DNA of 48,449 nt from Thermotalea metallivorans (GTDB taxonomy: Bacteria > Bacillota > Clostridia > Peptostreptococcales > Thermotaleaceae), in the NCBI RefSeq assembly GCF_001562415.1, contig NZ_LOEE01000026.1, positions 1 through 48,449 on the forward strand. Direction: 5' to 3'. The position numbers and the translations under genes are program-made. The notes under the pieces were generated by a model. It did no database searches, had not been told where the DNA came from, and was given only the letters and a program-made list of their open reading frames with translations. Positions 18,955-27,307 of this stretch are shown here, one piece after another (the stretch's first letter is position 1; every line of letters starts with the position of its first letter).

Positions 18955-19083
18955 CATTTCACCTCAGTCCTACAGGATAAATCCATCATTAAAATATCAT
19001 GGTTTTACATTCTTTTACTTTCACCTTTCTATTCAAAAATCCTTCTCTATTTTTGAATAAATTCTTTCCTGTTATTTTTTATA

Positions 19084-19407
19084 TCAATGCATGAGGGCCT
19101 CCAGCCAAAATCCTATAATGATCATGGTCATTGCCATAATCGCCGGTCCAATCCCTTCTGCCCCGCGACTAGGATTCTGAAATTGATCTCCGGATCTGAC
19201 CATTTCCTCCCTCATCTTAGGCGTACCGATCAGTAATGCTACAGAAATCACCATGACCAGTGCACCACCGCCCAAGACAAAGATATAAGCTCCTTTTAAG
19301 AAAACCCACCCATTGATCATGGCAAATACAGCCCCAATGATACCAAAGGCAACGGAATAAATACATCCTTTCAGCAGATATTTTCCTATATTTTTAAGAA
19401 GTGTCAT
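19084..19407 (-). CDS. Small integral membrane protein, unknown
   Basis: A 107-aa protein with three predicted TM helices (about residues 12-33, 37-60 and 88-104) joined by a short polar loop containing GDQFQNPSRGAEGIG. AAAGGAGAGGG lies before the ATG. It lies after the lysC terminator and before crt, all on the minus strand, but spacing on both sides argues against tight coupling. I cannot name its function. Confidence 0.7.
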   Translation of the reverse strand: MTLLKNIGKYLLKGCIYSVAFGIIGAVFAMINGWVFLKGAYIFVLGGGALVMVISVALLIGTPKMREEMVRSGDQFQNPSRGAEGIGPAIMAMTMIIIGFWLEALMH

Positions 19408-19458
19408 GTTTCCCTCTCCTTTTGCTAAAGAGTTCCTTCACAAAAATCCTATAACAAT

Positions 19459-19493
19459 GAAAAGTCCCCGTCAAGTTCATGTCCGGGGCTTTC
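19459..19493 (-). terminator. Terminator of lysA-lysC operon
   Basis: The minus strand has AAAGCCCCGG ... GACGGGGACTTTT, a GC-rich stem ending in T, directly after the lysC stop. Confidence 0.75.
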
Positions 19494-19498
19494 CATTA

Positions 19499-19975
19499 TT
19501 ATAAATTAAACTCCTTGGCTACCGCTTCAACGGCTCTTTGCTTATCTTTTGTATCGATCACATAGGATATGCGAATCTCTGAAGTAGTCACCTGTTTAAA
19601 GGCAATGTCATGATCGGCAAAAACCTTAAACATTTTTGCTGCAACCCCTGATTGGCTTCTCATGCCTATTCCCACCACCGATAGTTTGGTAATGTCTTTT
19701 TCTATCTCCACTTCCGCATCGCTGAATTCTTTCGTAATGTTCTGCATGATCTCCTGAATAATGTCTTCGTCATCCTTGGGTGCTGTAAAAGACACGTTCA
19801 CAAGCCCATGGGACGGAGCTGTTTGACTAATCATATCGATGTTTACATCCATTTTTGCCAATTCTTCAAAAATCATAGAGATATTTTTCACATCATAAGG
19901 TACATGGTTAATGGTTACCATCAGATCTTTGTCACTAACAGACAATCCAGTAATCACTTTGCTTTCCATTGTCAC
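19499..19975 (-). other. Possible internally initiated beta subunit of LysC
   Basis: Within lysC, AAAGGAG (minus strand, 19988-19982) lies six bases before an in-frame GTG at 19975, codon 244, and close to an ATG at 19969. Translation from there would give about 158 aa comprising only the two ACT domains. Bacillus subtilis LysC (aspartokinase II) is known to make an analogous in-frame beta subunit. Here it is inferred from the ribosome-binding site alone. Confidence 0.5.
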
Positions 19976-20704
19976 ATCATACTCCTTTATATAAGTTCCT
20001 GGCCAATCTTCGCTGCTTAGGGCAACGTAAATCGGCACATTATATTTTTGTCCTATCTCTACAGCCCTTGTTTCCATAACGCCTGCACCTAAACTGGCCA
20101 TCTCCAGCATCTCCTCATAGCTGATGACATCCAGTTTTCTGGCCGTTGAAAATAACCTCGGGTCAACCGTATAGATCCCATCTACATCGGTATAGATTTC
20201 ACAAGTACATCCTAACTTAGCAGCCAAGGCCACAGCCGTAGTATCTGAACCTCCCCTGCCTAAGGTTGTGATGTCTCCATTTTCATTAATCCCTTGAAAT
20301 CCTGCAACTACGACGATTTTTCCTTCTGATAGATACTGTTTTATTCTATCAATATCTATATCCTGAATCCTTGCCTTTGTATGAAAACCTTCTGTCATAA
20401 TTCCCGCCTGAAATCCCGTCAAGGATACGGATTCATACCCCATTTCATTGAGGGCAATAGACACAAGGGATATGGATACCTGCTCCCCTGTAGACATGAG
20501 CATATCCAATTCTCTTCTGCTGGGAGCGTCTGAAATTTCTTTGGCCATACTGATCAGCATATCTGTTGTTTTTCCCATGGCCGATACTACCGCCACCACT
20601 TCATCCCCTTGATCCTTTCGGGCGGCAAGCCTTCTTGCCACATGTTTGATCTTCTCAATGGTTCCTACGGAGGTCCCCCCATATTTTTGCACTACAATTG
20701 CCAT
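19499..20704 (-). CDS. lysC: Aspartate kinase (LysC type)
   Basis: Phosphorylates L-aspartate, the first step towards diaminopimelate, lysine, threonine and methionine. The 401-aa protein begins IVVQKYGGTSVGT (kinase motif) and has GRGGSDTTAVALA and DVDGIYTVDPR in the kinase domain. Two ACT domains cover about residues 260-401. Only 12 bp separate it from lysA, and AGGAGGATGAGGAG precedes its ATG. The lysine riboswitch upstream of lysA would control it, which fits a lysine-sensitive isozyme. An internal start may produce a separate regulatory subunit. Confidence 0.96.
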   Translation of the reverse strand: MAIVVQKYGGTSVGTIEKIKHVARRLAARKDQGDEVVAVVSAMGKTTDMLISMAKEISDAPSRRELDMLMSTGEQVSISLVSIALNEMGYESVSLTGFQAGIMTEGFHTKARIQDIDIDRIKQYLSEGKIVVVAGFQGINENGDITTLGRGGSDTTAVALAAKLGCTCEIYTDVDGIYTVDPRLFSTARKLDVISYEEMLEMASLGAGVMETRAVEIGQKYNVPIYVALSSEDWPGTYIKEYDVTMESKVITGLSVSDKDLMVTINHVPYDVKNISMIFEELAKMDVNIDMISQTAPSHGLVNVSFTAPKDDEDIIQEIMQNITKEFSDAEVEIEKDITKLSVVGIGMRSQSGVAAKMFKVFADHDIAFKQVTTSEIRISYVIDTKDKQRAVEAVAKEFNL

Positions 20705-20716
20705 CTCCTCATCCTC

Positions 20717-22018
20717 CTAATCAGCAAAATCATTTCTTATCACATCGTCATAGGTCTCCCTTTTGACAACGATCTTTGCCTTTCCTTCTTTTACAAACAC
20801 AACCGCCGGTCTTGGAATCCTGTTGTAATTGCTGGCCATCGTATAATTATAAGCCCCTGTACTGGCTACACAGATAATATCCCCGCCCTGCACCTTGGGC
20901 AAATCAATTCCATGGATAATGATATCCCCCGACTCACAACATTTCCCAGCAATGGTTACTCTCTCCTCGGGTTGTGCATTCATCCGATTAGCAACCCCTG
21001 CCTCATATACAGCCCCATATAGGGCTGTCCTTGGATTATCTGTCATGCCTCCATCCACAAATACATATTTTTTCCCCCCGTAGGTTTCCTTGACATTTCC
21101 TACGCCATACAGGGTGCAACCGGCGTTTCCTACAATAGCTCTCCCCGGTTCAATCATCACCTTGGGTATCCTGATCCCTGCTGTATGGGCACCCGCCTTC
21201 AACAGTTTCAGCATGGTGCTTAAACACGCTTCCACATCTACAGGATCATCTCCATTGGAATAATAAATGCCAAAACCGCCTCCCAAGTTTAATGCCTCTG
21301 TCTCAAAACCATATTGTTCCTTCACCTGCTGCAAAAATGCCACCATCACTTCTACTGCACCATAGAAAGATTTTTCCTCGAAAATCTGGGAGCCAATATG
21401 GCAATGAAAACCTTTCAGCCGGAGATATTCAGATGTTTGCGCAAAACGGATGATATCCCCCAATTTCTCATCGTATATGGACTCCCCAAATTTTGAATCA
21501 TGGGTCGCAGTCTGGATATAGGCATGGGTATGGGCCTCAATTCCCGGATTTACCCTTAATAAAATATCTATCCTTTGATTTTTTCTATTGCATAGCCCAT
21601 GTAAGATCTTCATTTCATGCTGATTGTCCACAATGATGGTGCCTACGCCATGGGTCAGGGCCATCTCCAGTTCATCCTCTGTTTTGTTGTTGCCGTGGAA
21701 ATACACTTTCTCCATGGGAAAACCTGCCTTAAAGGCAGTATACATTTCCCCGCCGGAAACCACATCCAGACCCAATCCTTCTTCTTGGATCAATCTGCAC
21801 ATAGCCATATTTAAAAATGCCTTGGAAGCATAGATCACTTCCGTAACCATACCTTCTTGGGCAAAGGCTTTCTTGAATTGTTTGCAATTTTCCCGAATCA
21901 GATTTTCATCCATCACATAAAGAGGCGTGCCGAACTCCTTGGCCAGAGCAATGGCACTGCAGCCCCCTATCTCCAATTCTCCTTTTTCATTTACTTTCAT
22001 GGTTCCAAATAATTTCAT
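20717..22018 (-). CDS. lysA: Diaminopimelate decarboxylase
   Basis: PLP enzyme of 433 aa that decarboxylates meso-diaminopimelate to L-lysine. The PLP lysine lies in VIYASKAF (K67); GFHCHIGSQIFE, LNLGGGFGI and EPGRAIVGNAG follow, with the second-subunit motif CCESGDI near the C-terminus. Start ATG follows GGAGGCGGGCTGT. It is the first gene of the operon and lies about 75 bp after the lysine riboswitch terminator. Confidence 0.97.
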   Translation of the reverse strand: MKLFGTMKVNEKGELEIGGCSAIALAKEFGTPLYVMDENLIRENCKQFKKAFAQEGMVTEVIYASKAFLNMAMCRLIQEEGLGLDVVSGGEMYTAFKAGFPMEKVYFHGNNKTEDELEMALTHGVGTIIVDNQHEMKILHGLCNRKNQRIDILLRVNPGIEAHTHAYIQTATHDSKFGESIYDEKLGDIIRFAQTSEYLRLKGFHCHIGSQIFEEKSFYGAVEVMVAFLQQVKEQYGFETEALNLGGGFGIYYSNGDDPVDVEACLSTMLKLLKAGAHTAGIRIPKVMIEPGRAIVGNAGCTLYGVGNVKETYGGKKYVFVDGGMTDNPRTALYGAVYEAGVANRMNAQPEERVTIAGKCCESGDIIIHGIDLPKVQGGDIICVASTGAYNYTMASNYNRIPRPAVVFVKEGKAKIVVKRETYDDVIRNDFAD

Positions 22019-22095
22019 ACAGCCCGCCTCCTTATGCTGCCCTCATTTTTATCAAAAGGATCCCGCTATTTTGAAATCTAGACTGGTTTGCTGAA

Positions 22096-22357
22096 AACAA
22101 AAACAGCCAGAGAGTAAAAGAAATACTCCCGGCTGTCCCATAACAGCAGAATATCACTTTCACCCCTTGTGAAATAGCGCTTCACGAATAGACTGGGTGA
22201 TCCATTCGTGACAGTTCTATATTTATTCAATATAGCCCCAGCAACATAGATCTAGGCAAATCTATGGGCTTCGGCGACGATACCTTTCCCGTGTAATCCT
22301 TGACCGCCTCCGTCTCCTACACAGTACTCTTTATCTATCGCAACCTCTAAGACACAA
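22096..22357 (-). promoter_or_regulatory. Lysine riboswitch (L box) with terminator
   Basis: The minus strand shows the L-box core: AGAGGTTGCG and GAGTA at the 5' side, GGTATCGTCGCCGAAG, TTGCTGG, then CTGTCA, closing with a TTGTG/CACAA stem (22353-22357 with 22167-22171). Downstream is an intrinsic terminator (stem GGACAGCCGGGAGTA with TACTCTCTGGCTGTT, then T-rich) at 22096-22138. Lysine binding would favour termination before lysA-lysC. The terminator end is firm; the exact aptamer 5' end is approximate. Confidence 0.93.
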
Positions 22358-22385
22358 TTTCCAGTATATTTATTTATTTCTTCGT

Positions 22386-22414
22386 ATTTTAACACAACAG
22401 AAAAAAGCTGTCAA
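22386..22414 (-). promoter_or_regulatory. Promoter of riboswitch-lysA-lysC operon
   Basis: Minus strand TTGACA, 17 bases, TAAAAT, about 30 bp before the aptamer. A near-consensus sigma-A promoter. Confidence 0.8.
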
Positions 22415-22510
22415 TAAATTTTTAAGATATCGACCTGTGACGATAGATTTTGATCTATGCCTTTATGAAGATAAGCTTTTTATGCAACAAATGTTTTGTG
22501 CTACCCTTTG

Positions 22511-22609
22511 CCAGTCATCAGTCACCAGTACTGGTAGCTGGTAGGCTGGTAGCCAGTAGCTGGTATCCGGTGGCTAGCAACTGATCACTGGCAACTGATC
22601 ACTGGCGAC
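22511..22609 (+). repeat. Degenerate 7-bp repeat array (long)
   Basis: About fourteen heptamers in phase: variants of CCAGTCA at the left, then CTGGTAG (three times), CCAGTAG, CTGGTAT, CCGGTGG, CTAGCAA, CTGATCA, CTGGCAA, CTGATCA and CTGGCGA. The last part has a 14-bp unit (CTGATCACTGGCAA) in tandem. It is intergenic, between the lys operon promoter and nhaC. No spacers of CRISPR type exist. Confidence 0.7.
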
Positions 22610-22878
22610 AAACTGCTATTCAAAAATATAACTTTTTAAAATCAATTCAATTTTGAAGTGTAAATCTATAAAACCAGCGCCTCTATACAAAAAAAGATAA
22701 ATTTTTGTGTATATGTATTATATTCCATTTATGTAAAAAAATAAAACTAACCTATTCCCTCCAAGGCCTTATCCCTTTTTGCGAAACCTTGTATTTATGC
22801 CTTATTCCGTCCTTATAGAATAAAGTCATGCCTAGGATATCTTTTGATTGTTTTCCTATTAAATTAAATATTTATGTG
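22610..22878. other. Intergenic DNA before nhaC
   Basis: AT-rich non-coding DNA between the heptamer array and the nhaC promoter. I see no gene or structured RNA in it. Confidence 0.4.
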
Positions 22879-22907
22879 TTGACATTTATATTTATTCATA
22901 TTAATAT
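22879..22907 (+). promoter_or_regulatory. Promoter of first nhaC gene
   Basis: Perfect -35 TTGACA, 17-base spacer, then TAATAT. It lies about 180 bp before the chosen start, so the message would have a long leader. A second candidate (TTGCTT, 18 bases, TATACT) lies closer, at about 22999-23028. Confidence 0.7.
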
Positions 22908-23086
22908 AAATGAGACATTCCTTTTATTCCTTGCAATTTCAACGGCATAGTATTTCAAATCTGCTAACAACCCTGAATATTCTAAATATTGGTAATGTTG
23001 TTGCTTTTGGCATCGTTTTCATGGTATACTTAGAACAGCATTGTTACTTTTTTATTTTTATTTTTATAAAGGGGGAGGATTTATCT

Positions 23087-24490
23087 ATGGAAAAAACGCC
23101 CAGAAAACTTTCTATTTGGGAAGCGCTTATTGTAATCGCATTTTTAATCGTATCATTAATGGTGACAATTTTAAAATACGAAGGGTCACCACATATTCCG
23201 ATTCTGGCTACAACGGTTGTAGCTGCTTTGGTAGCTGTTCGGGCAGGGTATAAATGGTCAGTCATTGAAGAAGGAATTATTGAAACGATTCGAATGTCCA
23301 TGCAGGCAGTTTTAATTCTTATGATTATCGGTACCATCATCGGTACATGGATTTTATCAGGCGTTGTGCCAACAATGATTTATTATGGTTTGAAAATATT
23401 ATCACCCGGAATATTCCTGGTAGCTACTTGTCTCATTTGCTGTATCGTATCCCTTGCTACAGGAAGCTCTTGGACAACTGCCGGTACAGTAGGTATTGCG
23501 CTGTTGGGTGTTGGTGGCGGTTTAGAAATTCCCCTCCCAATGGTAGCCGGAGCAATTATCTCGGGGGCATACTTTGGCGACAAGATGTCTCCATTATCCG
23601 ATACAACCAACTTGGCCCCTGCCATGGCCGGTGCCAATCTATTTGACCACGTGAAGCACATGATTTTTACCACAGGTCCTAGTTTGATCATTGCCCTTAT
23701 ATTGTATGGTATTCTGGGGATGAAATATGCCGGCAAGGAACTGGACACAGCAGCCATTAACACTATCTTAGACGGCCTAGGACAGCAATTTAATATCAAT
23801 CCTCTTTTATTGCTTCCTCCGGTTCTCGTTATTGCCATGGTAATCTTTAAAGTACCGGCCATTCCGGGATTAATCGGCGGCACAATCCTTGGAGGGGTTT
23901 TTGCAGCAATCTTCCAAGGTTCCGGACTCGGCGACATCGTCAATGCTGCCCACTACGGATATACTTCCGAAACAGGCATAGCCGCCATTGACGATTTGCT
24001 CACCCGTGGTGGATTAGACAGCATGATGTGGACCGTATCCTTAATTCTTGTGGCTATGGCCTTCGGCGGTACAATGGAAAAAACGGGAATGCTTCAGGTG
24101 ATTGCAGAGAAAATCATGTCTTTTGCAAAAAATACAGGCTCTTTGGTAGTTGCTACTATCTTTACTTCCATCTTTACAAACTTGGTGGCCGGGGACCAGT
24201 ATCTATCCATCGTGTTGCCCGGCAGGATGTATAAGCCCATGTGGGATCAAAAAGGGCTCCATCCGAAAAATCTGTCCAGATGCTTGGAGGACGCCGGTAC
24301 CTTGACATCTCCATTGATTCCCTGGAATACTTGTGGTGCATTTATGTTTAGTACCCTAGGTGTCCATCCCTTTGCCTATTTGCCATTTGCATTCTTGAAT
24401 TTAGTCAATCCTTTTATATCTATTTTTTACGGATTCACAGGCATCACCATGGAAAAACTTCCACAGAATCAAATAGAAAAAACTGCTTGA
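23087..24490 (+). CDS. nhaC: NhaC-family Na+/H+ antiporter (first)
   Basis: Integral membrane antiporter of 467 aa with about twelve hydrophobic segments. Family hallmarks are the GTIIGTWILSGVVPTMIYYG segment, the GSSWTTAGTVGIALLGVG segment, GAYFGDKMSPLSDTTNLAP and the late TLTSPLIPWNTCG. The NhaC family exchanges Na+ for H+, and some members exchange substrates such as malate and lactate. Start ATG 23087 follows GGGGGAGGAT; an upstream in-frame extension lacks this signal and would precede the membrane domain with unrelated sequence. A terminator follows, so it is probably a single gene. Confidence 0.9.
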   Translation: MEKTPRKLSIWEALIVIAFLIVSLMVTILKYEGSPHIPILATTVVAALVAVRAGYKWSVIEEGIIETIRMSMQAVLILMIIGTIIGTWILSGVVPTMIYYGLKILSPGIFLVATCLICCIVSLATGSSWTTAGTVGIALLGVGGGLEIPLPMVAGAIISGAYFGDKMSPLSDTTNLAPAMAGANLFDHVKHMIFTTGPSLIIALILYGILGMKYAGKELDTAAINTILDGLGQQFNINPLLLLPPVLVIAMVIFKVPAIPGLIGGTILGGVFAAIFQGSGLGDIVNAAHYGYTSETGIAAIDDLLTRGGLDSMMWTVSLILVAMAFGGTMEKTGMLQVIAEKIMSFAKNTGSLVVATIFTSIFTNLVAGDQYLSIVLPGRMYKPMWDQKGLHPKNLSRCLEDAGTLTSPLIPWNTCGAFMFSTLGVHPFAYLPFAFLNLVNPFISIFYGFTGITMEKLPQNQIEKTA

Positions 24491-24504
24491 AAATAAAGTC
24501 TATC

Positions 24505-24538
24505 ATACCTCTACTGGCTGACAGTAGAGGTATTTTTT
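24505..24538 (+). terminator. Terminator of first nhaC gene
   Basis: ATACCTCTACTG-GCTGA-CAGTAGAGGTAT followed by six T, 15 bp after the stop. Confidence 0.9.
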
Positions 24539-24609
24539 ATGCTTTTTAGCATATTGTATTCCTTTTGCAATATTTATTTAATAAAAACATTGATGAGGAG
24601 GTCTTGTCC

Positions 24610-25092
24610 ATGAATCTGCTTGACAAAGTAAAGCAAGGGATGATTGAAAGCACAAAGGTCATCAAAGAAATCTCCAGCGATATGTCAGAAATGACAAAGC
24701 TAAAAATGAATCTTTCAAGGGAAAAGGGAAAACTGGAAGAACTATATTATAATCTAGGCAAAACAATCATTCACACCGAGGATTTGGAGAAGATTCCCGA
24801 TGGGGTTCCTGAGGCTGCTATACTCCTGTTCTATGAAGCAAAGGCCACATTGAAAAACATCAGGGAATATGAGGAAAAAATGGAATTCTTGAAGGGAATC
24901 ATCAAATGCAGCCAATGTGGTTTTATCATAGACCCAGACGCCAATTACTGCTCAAATTGCGGAAACAAATTGACATCCCCTCCTTCTGCCGTGGAGGACA
25001 GGGAAGAGACTCCAAAAGTTATAGAAGAAAGCTGTACCCTTTCCAAATCTGTCCCTTCAGAAGAACAGGCAGAGGAAAAGCTTGAAGATTAA
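24610..25092 (+). CDS. Coiled-coil protein with zinc ribbon, unknown
   Basis: A 160-aa soluble protein. The first 90 residues are charged and helical, likely a coiled coil (MSEMTKLKMNLSREKGKLEE). A zinc-ribbon signature follows (CSQCG, then CSNCG eleven residues later), and the tail is rich in Glu and Pro. Proteins of this build are common in Clostridia next to membrane or stress genes, but their role is unknown. Start ATG 24610 follows GATGAGGAGGTC; the upstream in-frame extension is not needed. The last codons lie in the shared hairpin described at 25071-25110. Confidence 0.8.
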   Translation: MNLLDKVKQGMIESTKVIKEISSDMSEMTKLKMNLSREKGKLEELYYNLGKTIIHTEDLEKIPDGVPEAAILLFYEAKATLKNIREYEEKMEFLKGIIKCSQCGFIIDPDANYCSNCGNKLTSPPSAVEDREETPKVIEESCTLSKSVPSEEQAEEKLED

Positions 25093-25110
25093 TCTTCAGG
25101 CTTTTCCTCT
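25071..25110. terminator. Bidirectional hairpin holding both stop codons
   Basis: AGAGGAAAAGC and GCTTTTCCTCT flank the 16-bp palindrome TGAAGATTAATCTTCA, giving one near-perfect 40-bp hairpin. The stop of the plus gene (25090-25092) is in the middle. The stop of the minus gene (25109-25111) is at the right edge. It probably ends both convergent transcripts. Confidence 0.75.
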
Positions 25111-25393
25111 AGTTTTCAAAATAAAACCCGCATTGGGGGTTATCCATTTCCCCCATATCTTTGGGGTCAATGGGAAACGCAGCACATTGGACAGGCCTTA
25201 ACCATCTATAGCGTTGATATACGGAACAAACGTTATCATCTGTCAAATAGATACATCGGTAGCCTAACCGGCAGCACCGTCCACACATGTTACAGTTTCC
25301 CTTTCTCTTTTTCAATTGATCTTCGATATAGTCTTTTCTGAAATGGGATAGATAAAATCTTCGAATCTTTCCCCGATAATGCTTAAATTCCAT
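25109..25393 (-). CDS. Small cysteine-cluster protein (YkgJ-like)
   Basis: A 94-aa protein with eight Cys: C34, C37, C40, C41, C47, C56, C70 and C88. The arrangement CxxCxxCC followed by spaced single Cys resembles the YkgJ-type Fe-S or zinc cysteine clusters. An N-terminal basic stretch precedes it. Function is unknown; metal or cluster binding is a reasonable inference. AAGGGGATGGCGG precedes the ATG. It converges on the zinc-ribbon gene and is not evidently part of an operon. Confidence 0.75.
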   Translation of the reverse strand: MEFKHYRGKIRRFYLSHFRKDYIEDQLKKRKGNCNMCGRCCRLGYRCIYLTDDNVCSVYQRYRWLRPVQCAAFPIDPKDMGEMDNPQCGFYFEN

Positions 25394-25617
25394 CCGCCAT
25401 CCCCTTCTTGCAAAAAATCTTTTATATTCTTTATCATGGACAAATCAAAAGATTTTCATAAGCATAAGACTATAAGCACCTTCCTGAATACCATATACTT
25501 ATCCCGGTAGGCAAAACACCCCCGGAACACACTTTTGCCAATATTTTATTTTTTATTTTATTTTTCCCTTATATATCGTATAATTGTTATGGGACTTCAA
25601 AGGAAAAGAGGGTTATC

Positions 25618-26988
25618 ATGAAAAAAACAATTGGTATGCCATGGACCTACGGGACGCTTTTTGTCATGCTTTTCAGCATTCTTCTTTCGATACAATTGGG
25701 ATATTCTGCCTATTACGGCTTAATGATCAGCATTATTTTCATCGGGGCTGTTGTACACAGCCATGGTTATACACCAAAGGAAATCGCAAACATGCTAGGA
25801 AAGGGTATAAAAAGTGCATGGATTGTCCTGGTGGTGATGGCCCTTATCGGCATCCTTATCGGCCTGTGGATGATGGGTGGCACTATTCCTACCATGATGT
25901 ATTTGGGCTTCCGTTATCTCTCCGATCTTAATTTTATCCTTGCCGCTTTTCTGATTACCAGTATGGTTTCTATGGTTTTAGGAACTTCCCTAGGTACTAT
26001 GGGTACTGTGGGCATGGCTTTGGTAGGCATCGGCAAAGGCCTTAGCATCCCCCTTCCCCTTTTGGTAGGTGCCATTGTATCAGGGGGATATTTTGGGGAT
26101 CGTTCCTCTCCCATGTCCAGCAGTGCCAATCTGACAGCCGTAGTTACGGAAACAAAACTTCCAGATAATCTCCGGCATATGGCAGCAACCATAACACCGG
26201 TATTCATTCTCTGCACCATTTTTTATGCCATCGCGGGCAGGTTTTATGCTGTACATGGGCCTAATCCTGAAATCATGGAGCTACAGCACATGCTTGCAAC
26301 CTACTTTCCCATCCATTGGATGATGCTGATCCCTCCCCTGATGATTATGGTCATGGCCATATTTCGTTTTCCTATGCTCCATAGTTTAATCGTAGGGCTA
26401 TTGGCTAGTTTGGGGATCATTCTGTTTCAGCAGCAATTTTCCTTTTCTCAAATCCTAGAAGCAGCTCTCTTGGGTTTCCAGCACCCAATACCGGAGGTTT
26501 CTGCGATTTTGTCGGGAGGGGGCTTGTTGTCGATGAAGAATGTCATCCTCATTATTGCTTCCTCTACAGCTTTAAACGGAATTTTAGACGGTACCCGTAT
26601 GATTGAGCCCTTGATCCATAAATTTATAGCAAAAACAAAGAATTCAGGAGATTTGATCCTAAGAACTTCTTTTTTGAGCTTTATCATTGCCGTAATTACC
26701 TGCAATCAAACCCTAGCCGTCATCATCCCCGGAAAATTTCTGCAAAAAGTTTTTAGGGAACATCAAATATCCCTCAATACCCTGGCACGAACCATTGCCG
26801 ACTCGGGTATTGTCCTCGTGCCCCTCATCCCTTGGAATGTAAACGGCGTAATCATTACAGCCATGTTCGGCATTTCCATATCTGCTTTTGCTCCCTATGC
26901 CCTGTTGACCTACCTTACACCCCTATGTACCCTGGCCTTCGGATACATGGGCCTTGTAAAAAAAGACTGTGTAAATGTCTCTCTTTGA
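25618..26988 (+). CDS. NhaC-family Na+/H+ antiporter (second)
   Basis: A second NhaC-family antiporter, 456 aa with about eleven to twelve TM segments. It shares with the first the GTSLGTMGTVGMALVGIG segment, GGYFGDRSSPMSSSANL and GIVLVPLIPWNVNG, but is clearly divergent. Ser and Asn replace the Thr in the DTTNL motif, so its substrate or ion coupling may differ. AAAAGAGGG lies upstream of ATG. It is followed by a terminator and is likely transcribed alone. Confidence 0.87.
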   Translation: MKKTIGMPWTYGTLFVMLFSILLSIQLGYSAYYGLMISIIFIGAVVHSHGYTPKEIANMLGKGIKSAWIVLVVMALIGILIGLWMMGGTIPTMMYLGFRYLSDLNFILAAFLITSMVSMVLGTSLGTMGTVGMALVGIGKGLSIPLPLLVGAIVSGGYFGDRSSPMSSSANLTAVVTETKLPDNLRHMAATITPVFILCTIFYAIAGRFYAVHGPNPEIMELQHMLATYFPIHWMMLIPPLMIMVMAIFRFPMLHSLIVGLLASLGIILFQQQFSFSQILEAALLGFQHPIPEVSAILSGGGLLSMKNVILIIASSTALNGILDGTRMIEPLIHKFIAKTKNSGDLILRTSFLSFIIAVITCNQTLAVIIPGKFLQKVFREHQISLNTLARTIADSGIVLVPLIPWNVNGVIITAMFGISISAFAPYALLTYLTPLCTLAFGYMGLVKKDCVNVSL

Positions 26989-27307
26989 AAATGACCCATA
27001 GCATAAAAATAGCCAGAATTGGTTTTCTGGCTATTTTTCTTTCACACAATGCATAGCTTTTTGTATAGCTTTTTATGAAAGATTTTTTCAAATCACTCCT
27101 CTTAACATAATTTTATATTGCCTATATTTATTTTCATCCATTATGATTATTTAAAAAATTATATCATAACTTGTGCAGGTTTTTGTGAATACTATGTTCA
27201 GAATCCCTTGATCGTCCCGTTGCAAACAGCAAACATCATTTATTACTGCAGCAATTTTTCTTTTTTCATTAGTGAAAAAGTATGTACGCGAGAGGAGATG
27301 ATGTCTC
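26989..27307 (+). other. Intergenic region with terminator and AT-rich leader
   Basis: Contains the terminator at 27005-27038 and then AT-rich DNA up to the esterase start. I see no other gene here. Confidence 0.4.
27005..27038 (+). terminator. Terminator of second nhaC gene
   Basis: AAAAATAGCCAGAA-TTGG-TTTTCTGGCTATTTTT, a symmetric stem with A and T flanks that could work in both directions. Confidence 0.88.

Noticed and set aside
22139-22357. T-box or SAM riboswitch
   Set aside because: The core GTCGCCGAAG, TTGCTGG and CTGTCA words and the lys genes downstream identify a lysine riboswitch; T-box GGGTGG motif is absent.
22511-22609. Possible CRISPR array
   Set aside because: Units are only 7 bp and contiguous, with no unique spacers of 30-40 bp and no cas genes in the window.
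23383-23943. 186-codon minus-strand frame in nhaC
   Set aside because: Antisense shadow of transmembrane coding sequence; Pro/Ile-rich translation is an artefact.
27118-27307. Upstream extension of the esterase reading frame region as a separate gene
   Set aside because: AT-rich sequence with no conserved motif; the real gene starts at 27308 with the oxyanion motif at its N-terminus.
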